8,279 bases of DNA from Anaerolineae bacterium (GTDB taxonomy: Bacteria > Chloroflexota > Anaerolineae > UBA4142): contig DAIDTM010000063.1 of assembly GCA_027457205.1 (NCBI GenBank), forward strand, positions 1 to 8,279. Reading direction: 5' to 3'. The notes beneath the pieces were generated by a model that saw only the letters and a program-made list of their open reading frames with translations, was not told the DNA's origin and did not search any database. The translations under genes and the position numbers were made by a program. Within the stretch, counting starts at the first letter, position 1, and every line of letters begins with the position of its first letter. This document shows, piece after piece, positions 1-5,559 of the stretch.

Positions 1-1113
1 GCCGAGCCGCAATCGGAAGTGCTGGCGTTCGCGCCGCTGGATCGAGTGCAGTGGGGCATCACGGTGCGTCAAAGCGAGGATGAAGTTTTCGCGCCGACGC
101 GTCTCCTGCAAAGCCGTATCTCGGAACTGATGGTGATTATGCTGAGCGGCGCGCTCGTACTGGTCTACTTTGCGACGCGCAGCGTCATCGTGCCGGTGAA
201 AGCATTGACGGACGCTACGCGACGCATCGCGGCAGGCGATCTGGATTCTCCGATTCAAGCGCACGCGCGCGACGAAGTCGGCGTGTTGGCGCAATCGCTC
301 GACGAAATGCGCGTCCGCTTGAAAAAATCGACCGAAGAGATTCAGGCGTGGAATCGCGAACTCGACGCGCGCGTGCAAGAGCGCACCACGGCGTACCAGG
401 CGGCGGCGAAAGACAACGCGCGGCTCTACGCCGAACTCCAGCAAAAGGAGCAGCTGCGCGGCGAGTTGCTGCATCGCGTCATTTCCGCGCAAGAGGACGA
501 ACGCAAACGCATCGCGCGGGAATTGCACGATGAAACCAGCCAGGGACTGACTGCGCTGATGGTGGGACTGGACACGGTTAGCATGGCTTCGGCGCAAGAC
601 GTTCAGAAGGCGAACGCGCATCTCCGCAGTTGCAAGTCTATCGCCGAAACGCTGCTGAAGAACCTTCACCGGCTCATCGCCGACTTGCGCCCCAGTCTGC
701 TGGACGATTTAGGGCTGGTGCCGGCGATTGCTTGGTACGGCGAGCAGCGGCTCAAGCCGCTGGGCATCGCCTTCCGCCTGGACGAGGACGGTCCAAAGAG
801 TCGATTGCCAACGTCCATCGAAACGGCTTTGTTTCGTATCGTTCAAGAAGCGATCACGAACATCGTCCGCCACGCCCACGCGACGGCAGTGAATGTGCGA
901 TTCGCGCGTCAGGAAGGGTTCGTCACCCTGCAGGTGTCTGACAACGGTCAGGGCTTTGATCCGCAGACGTTGCAGCCGTCGGATGCGCACGGCAAGGGCT
1001 TGGGCTTGCGCGGGATGCAGGAACGCGCGGGCATTCTGGGCGGCGAGTTTCAGATGCAGACTGCGCCGGGCAAGGGAACGGTCATTACGATCCACGTGCC
1101 GGTTTCGGCTTGA
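1..1113 (+). CDS. Sensor histidine kinase (Cache remnant-HAMP-HisKA_3-HATPase), 5' truncated by the window
   Basis: Membrane sensor kinase of the NarX/LiaS type (HisKA_3), which autophosphorylates on histidine and passes the phosphate to a NarL-family regulator. The frame is open to the window edge, so 370 C-terminal residues are visible and the GTG at 19 is probably internal. Residue numbers here count from base 1. Residues 1-40 look like the end of an extracytoplasmic dCache sensor (VLAFAPLDRVQWGITVRQ). One membrane helix follows at about 42-64, then HAMP (60-113, with the AAGDLDSPI signature) and a coiled-coil linker (114-165). HisKA_3 carries RIARELHDETSQ, with phospho-acceptor His176 (codon 526-528) and the HDxxxQ pattern linked to phosphatase activity in NarX. 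HATPase_c has an N box (EAITNIVRHA), DNGQGF, GKGLGLRGM and GKGT, so it looks catalytically intact. The regulator follows 11 nt after the stop and is the obvious partner. The ligand is unknown because the sensor is cut off. Confidence 0.95.
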   Translation, partial: AEPQSEVLAFAPLDRVQWGITVRQSEDEVFAPTRLLQSRISELMVIMLSGALVLVYFATRSVIVPVKALTDATRRIAAGDLDSPIQAHARDEVGVLAQSLDEMRVRLKKSTEEIQAWNRELDARVQERTTAYQAAAKDNARLYAELQQKEQLRGELLHRVISAQEDERKRIARELHDETSQGLTALMVGLDTVSMASAQDVQKANAHLRSCKSIAETLLKNLHRLIADLRPSLLDDLGLVPAIAWYGEQRLKPLGIAFRLDEDGPKSRLPTSIETALFRIVQEAITNIVRHAHATAVNVRFARQEGFVTLQVSDNGQGFDPQTLQPSDAHGKGLGLRGMQERAGILGGEFQMQTAPGKGTVITIHVPVSA

Positions 1114-1124
1114 AGAGGCGACCT

Positions 1125-1778
1125 ATGGCGAAAATTCACGTGCTGTTAGTTGACGATCATGCGATCTTGCGCGAGGGCTTGCGCGCGCTCTTGAGCTATT
1201 ACGATGACATCGAAGTGGTCGGCGAGGCGCAAGACGGCGCCGAGTCGCTCGTGCGCGTGCGCGAACTGCAGCCCGATGTCGTGTTGATGGATATTGCGAT
1301 GCCGGGGATGAATGGGCTGGAAGCGACGCGGCTGATTCGCGAGCAGCATCCGCAGACGCGTGTGCTCATCCTGACGCAGCACGAAGACCCGCAGTACGTG
1401 CTGCCGCTCCTGGAAGCCGGCGCGTCCGGCTTTGTCACGAAACGCGCCCTCGGAAACGATCTGATCACCGCCCTGCGCGTCGTCGCGCGCGGCGAAACGT
1501 TTCTCTATCCTACCGCAGCGACGGCAGTGGTCGACGAGATTCGGCGTCGCCGCGAGGATGCCGCCGTCTCGCCCGAATCGCTGACGCCGCGCGAACTGGA
1601 AATTCTCGATCACATTGTCGCGGGCGAGACCAATGCTCAGACGGCGGCGGCGCTCTCGATCAGCGTCAAGACCGTCGAGTGGCATCGCGCCAACTTGATG
1701 AGCAAGCTGGATGTGCATTCCGTCGCCGATCTGGTGCGTTATGCGCTGGAACACGAGTTAGCCGCCAAAAGCGCATAG
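1125..1778 (+). CDS. NarL/FixJ-family response regulator (REC-LuxR HTH)
   Basis: Two-domain cytoplasmic transcription factor, 217 aa, the usual size for NarL/FixJ regulators. Receiver domain, residues 4-118: acidic pair Asp10/Asp11 (LLVDDH), phospho-acceptor Asp56 (VVLMDIAMPG), switch Thr84 (LILT) and Lys106 (FVTKRA) are all present, so it should be phosphorylatable. LuxR-type HTH, about 152-212: LTPRELEIL, then the recognition-helix region ISVKTVEWHRANLMSKL. The ATG at 1125 is chosen because AGAGG (1114-1118) sits 6 nt upstream. An in-frame TTG at 1110 would overlap the kinase stop and has no better ribosome site. It lies 11 nt after the kinase gene, so the two are almost certainly cotranscribed, and a strong terminator follows. 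Target genes cannot be read from the sequence. The recognition helix differs from that of the second regulator at 7608 (VEWHR against VERHR), suggesting different target sites. Confidence 0.95.
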   Translation: MAKIHVLLVDDHAILREGLRALLSYYDDIEVVGEAQDGAESLVRVRELQPDVVLMDIAMPGMNGLEATRLIREQHPQTRVLILTQHEDPQYVLPLLEAGASGFVTKRALGNDLITALRVVARGETFLYPTAATAVVDEIRRRREDAAVSPESLTPRELEILDHIVAGETNAQTAAALSISVKTVEWHRANLMSKLDVHSVADLVRYALEHELAAKSA

Positions 1779-1800
1779 AGAGAACGAACAAACGAATGAG

Positions 1801-1837
1801 AAAGGTCTTGCTTGAGGGGCAAGACCTTTTTTGTTTT
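1801..1837 (+). terminator. Strong Rho-independent terminator after the first kinase/regulator operon
   Basis: An 11-bp perfect stem, AAAGGTCTTGC (1801-1811) with GCAAGACCTTT (1819-1829), encloses a 7-nt loop and runs into a T-rich tract (1827-1837, one G interruption). It starts 22 nt after the regulator stop codon and closes that operon. Confidence 0.92.
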
Positions 1838-1921
1838 GCTTCGGGCTAGGAATCCCCGGCGATTACCTGGCGTCGATCCCCAGTTTCTGGATTTTCCTCT
1901 GGCGCCAAACCCAATGATTCT

Positions 1922-1943
1922 ACTGGTTCGGAGCCAGTTTTTT
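1922..1943 (+). terminator. Possible weak second terminator hairpin in the spacer
   Basis: ACTGGT (1922-1927) pairs with GCCAGT (1933-1938) around a 5-nt loop, giving 6 bp with one G-T pair next to the loop, and it is followed by T1938-1943. It has the shape of a short intrinsic terminator and could back up the strong one 85 nt upstream. The stem is short and could be chance. The rest of the 284-nt spacer (1779-2062) holds no convincing gene. Confidence 0.35.
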
Positions 1944-2062
1944 CTTCTCCGTCCGGCGGATAACCCCCGGTGATGCCGCAGGCAAAAGACTAGGCGTTGA
2001 CCTGTTCCGCATTCAGCGGCGATGAAATAGAATGACGATAGATAAAGACGCGGAGGCGAACG

Positions 2063-3040
2063 ATGCTTGATCGACTCTTGATCTACAGCGCAAGATTTGT
2101 TCTGTTGTTCCTGCTTAGCGCGATTGGCACGACCAACGTCCCTGCGCCAGCTAATCGCACCGCGCCCGCCGCGCCTCCCGCGCCGTCGATCAACATTTCG
2201 TCCGGCTCCGCCGCCTACCGCATCGCGTTCGCGTCCGACCGCGACCGCCGCTTTTACTTTGACATTTACACGATGAATCCAGACGGATCGGACCTTCGGC
2301 GCGTGACGGACAATCTGGCGGAGGACAAGACGCCGGCGTGGTCGCCCGATGGCAAGCGGATTGCTTTCACCTCCGACCGCGAGGGCAACAATCAAATCTA
2401 CGTGATGAACGCGGACGGCTCCGACGTGACTCGCTTGACGAACAATTCTTCTTTCGATTGGGAACCTTCCTGGTCGCCCGACGGGCAGCATATCGCGTTC
2501 ACGTCGAACCGCGATGGCAACTGGGAAATCTATACGACACTTGCACCGCACCCCTTTGGGAGTGCAGGTGTGGATGCGGATGGCTCCAACGTCGTTCGCC
2601 TCACGAACAACCCGGCGTTTGACTGGCAGCCAACGTGGTCGCCCGATGGTCGACAAATCGCATTCACGTCCGACCGGTCTGGCTCGTGGCAAATCTACAC
2701 GATGAGCGTGGATGGTTCGAACGTCAAGCGATTGACGAATTCCCCAGGCGACAACCGCGACCCGGCGTGGTCGCCGGACGGTCGGTACCTGGCGTTTGTA
2801 TCGACGCGCGACCGCGCCTGGGAGATTTACACGATGCGCGTGGACGGCTCTGGCGTCATGCGGTTGACTCACAGCACGGCGATCAATCAGACGCCCAGTT
2901 GGTCGCCCGACGGCAAGCAAATCTTTTACGAGTCGAATTCGCAGATTATGGCGATGAACTTCGATGGCTCGTGCCAAGTAAACCTGTCGAACAGTCCGGC
3001 GACGGACTTTCACCCAGCGTGCGCGTGCCTGCCGCGTTAG
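2063..3040 (+). CDS. Exported TolB-like (PD40/WD40-like) beta-propeller protein
   Basis: A 325-aa protein. The N-terminus (LLIYSARFVLLFLLSAIG) is a signal peptide or uncleaved anchor without a lipobox cysteine. A Pro/Ala/Thr-rich linker (27-45) follows, then about six propeller blades. Each blade carries the PD40 pattern: RIAFTSDRxGxxxIYxMNxDGS, then RLTNN, then WSPDG (written here with variable positions). The SPDG motifs begin at residues 94, 138, 193, 237 and 281, a strict 44-residue period broken once by a step of 55. The extra 11 residues (159-169) come from the 33-nt insertion at 2538-2570. The ATG at 2063 has GGAGG (2052-2056) 6 nt upstream. PD40 propellers bind proteins or peptides, and TolB itself works in the Tol-Pal complex. 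No tol or pal gene is here, so I would not call this tolB, and its partner is unknown. hybA follows after 50 nt without an evident terminator, so readthrough is possible. Confidence 0.9.
   Translation: MLDRLLIYSARFVLLFLLSAIGTTNVPAPANRTAPAAPPAPSINISSGSAAYRIAFASDRDRRFYFDIYTMNPDGSDLRRVTDNLAEDKTPAWSPDGKRIAFTSDREGNNQIYVMNADGSDVTRLTNNSSFDWEPSWSPDGQHIAFTSNRDGNWEIYTTLAPHPFGSAGVDADGSNVVRLTNNPAFDWQPTWSPDGRQIAFTSDRSGSWQIYTMSVDGSNVKRLTNSPGDNRDPAWSPDGRYLAFVSTRDRAWEIYTMRVDGSGVMRLTHSTAINQTPSWSPDGKQIFYESNSQIMAMNFDGSCQVNLSNSPATDFHPACACLPR
2538..2570. repeat. 33-nt palindromic in-frame insertion in a propeller blade
   Basis: Removing exactly these 33 bases joins ACGA to TGGATGCGGAT. That restores the blade consensus Tyr-Thr-Met-Asp-Ala-Asp-Gly and the 44-residue blade period. 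The segment folds on itself: CACC (2544-2547), GCAC (2548-2551) and CCC (2552-2554) pair with GGG (2558-2560), GTGC (2562-2565) and GGTG (2567-2570), with loop TTT and single bulged A at 2561 and 2566. No target-site duplication is visible and no second copy was seen in this window. Whether it belongs to a dispersed family cannot be judged from one copy. Confidence 0.6.
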
Positions 3041-3078
3041 TCAATCGCCGAATGCAGATAGTCGCTATGAATAATCAG

Positions 3079-3084
3079 AGGAGG
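3079..3084 (+). promoter_or_regulatory. Consensus Shine-Dalgarno site that sets the hybA start
   Basis: AGGAGG lies 6 nt before the ATG at 3091. In-frame ATGs at 3052 and 3067 lie at or upstream of this site and have nothing comparable. Starting at 3091 also puts the twin-arginine motif at residues 5-6, as expected of a Tat signal. Confidence 0.85.
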
Positions 3085-3090
3085 TACTCG

Positions 3091-3993
3091 ATGAACCTGA
3101 CACGACGCGATTTTCTCAAGGCGTTCGGCTTGAGCGCCGCCGCGCTGGGACTCGGCGCCAAGTTTCCCGCCGCGCCGCTGGCTCTCGCGCCCAAGCGCGC
3201 GCCCATCGTTCCGCACGGCGGCAACGCGATGCTGATGGATACCACCAAGTGCGTTGGCTGCAAGAGCTGCCAACTGGCGTGCAAGAAAAAGAATGGCTTG
3301 CCCATCGACGATCAACCGGTAAGTCTGTGCGCGACCGCGCTGTGCTACGTGGACATGAAAAACGTTTCGCCGGATCCAAGCAAGCCGGTCATTCAGCCGA
3401 TCAAGCGGCAATGTATGAACTGCAACGATCCCGCGTGCGTCTCCGCGTGCACCGTCGGCGCGCTGCAAAAACTGTCCACTGGACCGGTCGTGTACGACAG
3501 CAATCGCTGCATCGGTTGCCGGTATTGTATGTACGCCTGCCCCTTTGGAATTCCGACGTTTGAATGGGACAAGCAGTTCTCGCTCATGAAAAAGTGCAAT
3601 CAGTGCGCCGATCTCCAAGCCGCGGGACAATTGCCTGCCTGCGCCAAAGCCTGTCCGACCGGCGCGATCCAGTACGGTCGCCGCGATGACCTCTTGACGA
3701 TCGCGCGGCAGCGGATCAACGATCCGCAGGGCAAATACGTCAAGCACATTTACGGCGAAACCGAAGTCGGCGGTACGTCGATGCTGTACCTCGCGGCGGT
3801 GCCATTTCAGGCGTTGGGTTTACCCGCCTTGCCGGACGTCTCGCCCGCTGAAGCCAGCCAGATGATTATGCACTCGACGCCCCTCGTCGCGGCGACGGTG
3901 GCGACGGTGTTGACCGGACTTTACTTTGTCACGCGTCGCTTGACGGCGCAGCCCACGACCGTTCCCGTCCATCCACACATCGGAGGTCACTAA
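3091..3993 (+). CDS. hybA: HybA-like periplasmic ferredoxin subunit (four [4Fe-4S] motifs, Tat signal, C-terminal membrane anchor)
   Basis: Electron-transfer subunit of the DmsB/HybA class, 300 aa (E. coli HybA is slightly longer). In hydrogenase 2, HybA carries electrons between the [NiFe] small subunit and HybB on the outer face of the cytoplasmic membrane. Residues 4-10 (TRRDFLK) plus the following hydrophobic Ala/Gly stretch form a Tat signal, so the protein is probably exported folded. Sixteen cysteines form four clusters: C54/57/60/64, C108/111/116/120, C140/143/146/150 and C169/172/184/188. The segment EVGGTSMLYLAAVPFQALGL (225-244) matches the HybA-specific region after the ferredoxin fold, and a hydrophobic helix at about 263-281 is the C-terminal tail anchor seen in HybA. 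hybB starts 1 nt after the stop codon, indicating tight coupling. The catalytic partner is not in the window, and another periplasmic oxidoreductase could use this subunit. Family assignment is firm; physiological partner is not. Confidence 0.92.
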   Translation: MNLTRRDFLKAFGLSAAALGLGAKFPAAPLALAPKRAPIVPHGGNAMLMDTTKCVGCKSCQLACKKKNGLPIDDQPVSLCATALCYVDMKNVSPDPSKPVIQPIKRQCMNCNDPACVSACTVGALQKLSTGPVVYDSNRCIGCRYCMYACPFGIPTFEWDKQFSLMKKCNQCADLQAAGQLPACAKACPTGAIQYGRRDDLLTIARQRINDPQGKYVKHIYGETEVGGTSMLYLAAVPFQALGLPALPDVSPAEASQMIMHSTPLVAATVATVLTGLYFVTRRLTAQPTTVPVHPHIGGH

Positions 3994-3994
3994 C

Positions 3995-5332
3995 ATGATT
4001 CCACAACCATTGATCGACGCCGTGATCGTTCTTGCGTTGTTCATTCTTCGCATCGGCTTGCCGCTGGGGCTGCTAATGTCGATTGGTTATTGGTTGCAGC
4101 GCAAGCTGCGCCCGGAGGATTTCGAGTCAGCCACAACCTTCGATGGCAAACTGACGTGGCGAAAGCGGCTCGGACGCGAGATCAACGCGCTGCCCGCGTG
4201 GTTCCCTATCGTCGCGATGCTCATGGCGATTGGCGCAGGCGCTGGAGTCTATCGGCTTGCGGCGGGTCTCGGCGCGTCGACGAATCTGAGCCAGGCGTAC
4301 CCGTGGGGCTTGTGGATCGGATTCGATCTGTTCATGGTCGCCTTTTCTGGCGGCGCGTTCACGCTGGCTGCCATCGTCTACGTTTTGAATATGCGCCAAT
4401 TCCATGCGGCGATTCGTCCGACGGTGCTGACCGGCTTGCTCGGCTATGCCTCGGTCCTCATCATCTTGATGATGGACCTGGGACGCTGGGATCGCTTCTA
4501 TCACTTTATCATTTATCCTAACCTCAACTCGGCATTGTTCGAAGTGTCGTGGTGCATTTTGCTCTACACCACCGTCCTCGTCATCGAATTTATGCCGGTC
4601 GCTTTGGAGCGCACGCGGTGGGAGCGCGCCAAAAATCTGCTGCGAAAACTGCCGGTGCCGTTGGCGATCGTCGGCGCGACGCTTTCATCGCTGCACCAGT
4701 CGTCGCTGGGCACGCTCTTTGTCATCATGTCCGAACGCGTTCACCCGCTCTGGTACACGCCGATCATTCCGCTGTTGTTCTTCATTTCTTCGATTGCAGC
4801 GGGACTGGCGATGGTCGTCGCCGGCGGTACGCTGAGCTACTGGGTGTTCAAGCGCAGTCTGAGCCAGGAACTGGTTGGCGGCTTGGGCAAGTTCATCCCG
4901 TGGGTGCTAGGCGTTTACGCGGTCATCAAACTGGGTGAACTGGTGTACATCGGCGAGACCGGCATGATCTTTTCGAGCGGAGTCTACAGCGCGCTGTTCC
5001 TGACCGAGATGATCGTCGGCGTGTTGATACCCATCGTCCTGTTCGCGCTCCGTGGGTGCAGGGCGAGCCGAGCGTGGTCGCTCGTCGGCGCGGTGACGGT
5101 GCTATTCGGCATCCTTCTGAATCGATTCGACGTTGCCTGGTTTACGCTCAAGCCGGTGCCGGGATACACGTACTTTCCCAGTCTTATCGAAATCTTGATT
5201 CAGATTGGCGTCTTTGCGGCGATCGTGTTCGTCTACACGCTGGTCGGTCACTATCTTCCATTGTTTGAAGGACTCGCGCCAGTCGAGCAGACGCCCGAGC
5301 CGAACGTTTTCAGACCGGAGCACGCCTACTAG
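3995..5332 (+). CDS. hybB: HybB-like (NrfD/PsrC superfamily) quinone-interacting integral membrane subunit
   Basis: Polytopic membrane protein of 445 aa with about 10 hydrophobic segments. It is expected to exchange electrons between HybA and the quinone pool. HybB-type landmarks in order: AYPWGLWIGFDLF (101-113), ALFEVSWC (180-187), TLSSLHQSSLGTLF (229-242), HPLWYTPIIPLLFF (250-263), IKLGELVYIG (311-320) and YTYFPSLIEILIQIG (391-405). These match E. coli HybB better than NrfD or PsrC. The ATG at 3995 has GGAGGT (3982-3987) 7 nt upstream, inside the end of hybA. At 445 residues it exceeds E. coli HybB (about 390). The extra length is mainly an N-terminal helix (about 7-33) plus a charged loop (35-64) before the first helix shared with HybB, with a short tail at the C-terminus. 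HybB has been linked to proton-coupled quinone chemistry in hydrogenase 2; whether that holds here is inference. Confidence 0.93.
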   Translation: MIPQPLIDAVIVLALFILRIGLPLGLLMSIGYWLQRKLRPEDFESATTFDGKLTWRKRLGREINALPAWFPIVAMLMAIGAGAGVYRLAAGLGASTNLSQAYPWGLWIGFDLFMVAFSGGAFTLAAIVYVLNMRQFHAAIRPTVLTGLLGYASVLIILMMDLGRWDRFYHFIIYPNLNSALFEVSWCILLYTTVLVIEFMPVALERTRWERAKNLLRKLPVPLAIVGATLSSLHQSSLGTLFVIMSERVHPLWYTPIIPLLFFISSIAAGLAMVVAGGTLSYWVFKRSLSQELVGGLGKFIPWVLGVYAVIKLGELVYIGETGMIFSSGVYSALFLTEMIVGVLIPIVLFALRGCRASRAWSLVGAVTVLFGILLNRFDVAWFTLKPVPGYTYFPSLIEILIQIGVFAAIVFVYTLVGHYLPLFEGLAPVEQTPEPNVFRPEHAY

Positions 5333-5333
5333 C

Positions 5334-5359
5334 CACGCGCACGCACCCGTGTGTGCGTG
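5334..5359 (+). other. GC-rich hairpin immediately after hybB
   Basis: CACGCGCACGC (5334-5344) pairs with GTGTGTGCGTG (5349-5359) over 11 positions (two G-T pairs) with loop ACCC. It begins 2 nt after the hybB stop but has no T tract, so by itself it is not an intrinsic terminator. It could protect the mRNA 3' end or pause polymerase ahead of the terminator at 5371. Confidence 0.6.
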
Positions 5360-5370
5360 ATAATTGAATA

Positions 5371-5410
5371 CTCTCCCTCTCTGCCGCACTGCGGGGAGGG
5401 AGAGATTTTT
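5371..5410 (+). terminator. Rho-independent terminator closing the hybAB transcript
   Basis: CTCTCCCTC (5371-5379) pairs perfectly with GAGGGAGAG (5396-5404). Inside it a second stem, CCGC (5384-5387) with GCGG (5391-5394), closes on ACT. T5406-5410 follow. It separates the hybAB genes from the second kinase/regulator operon. Confidence 0.88.
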
Positions 5411-5437
5411 GCATTTCTCGCCTAGCGTCTGTATAAT
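5409..5437 (+). promoter_or_regulatory. Sigma-70-type promoter of the second kinase gene
   Basis: A perfect -10 box, TATAAT (5432-5437), lies 17 nt after TTGCAT (5409-5414), a partial -35 match (TTG plus optimal spacing). The first two T of the -35 box are the last two of the hybAB terminator tract. Initiation is expected near 5444, giving a leader of about 116 nt to the kinase start. Confidence 0.7.
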
Positions 5438-5443
5438 TGAACT

Positions 5444-5559
5444 AGAAGCCCTTCGAATGGGTTCTGAGTTGCGTCCGGGTGCGCGGCGCAGCATTTCCAT
5501 TCGCGGCTTTTTTTCTTTTTTTCTCTCCTGTCGAAGACGGGGAAGAGTTGGGTGAGATT
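5444..5559 (+). other. Structured 5' leader of the second kinase gene
   Basis: At the predicted 5' end, AGAA and CCC (5444-5451, one bulged G) pair with GGG and TTCT (5459-5465). The segment CGAATGG (5454-5460) can instead pair with CCATTCG (5497-5503), which would disrupt that hairpin. A pyrimidine tract of T7-C-T7 then CTCTCCT runs 5508-5529, just before the ribosome-site region. The pairings are visible in the sequence; a regulatory role such as attenuation is speculation. A longer reading frame from GTG 5479 would translate this tract into Phe-rich sequence and looks artificial. Confidence 0.4.

Noticed and set aside
1849..1989. Minus-strand open stretch of 47 codons in the spacer with plausible Gly/Glu/Pro-rich composition
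   Set aside because: It begins right after a stop codon, lacks a credible start codon and ribosome site, and matches no family I recognise. It could be a gene remnant or a dispersed repeat, but one copy cannot show that.
2028..2033. Possible -10 box TAGAAT upstream of the propeller gene, with TTGACC at 1997-2002
   Set aside because: The spacing between the two boxes is 25 nt, far from 17. At proper spacing only a poor -35 (TTCCGC) is available. A promoter is expected in this spacer, but I cannot place it.
1739..3013. Long minus-strand reading frame (about 424 codons) opposite the propeller gene
   Set aside because: It is the complement of the repeated, GC-rich propeller blades and gives repetitive Arg/Val-rich sequence. 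The + strand frame has a ribosome site, a signal peptide and clear family repeats.
2635..3090. Upstream extension of the hybA reading frame into the propeller gene
   Set aside because: The extension is an out-of-frame shadow of the propeller blades. The consensus ribosome site and the Tat signal fix the hybA start at 3091.
5479..5559. N-terminal extension of the second kinase starting at GTG 5479
   Set aside because: It would translate the T7-C-T7 leader tract into Phe-rich residues, has no ribosome site, and starts only about 35 nt from the predicted transcription start.
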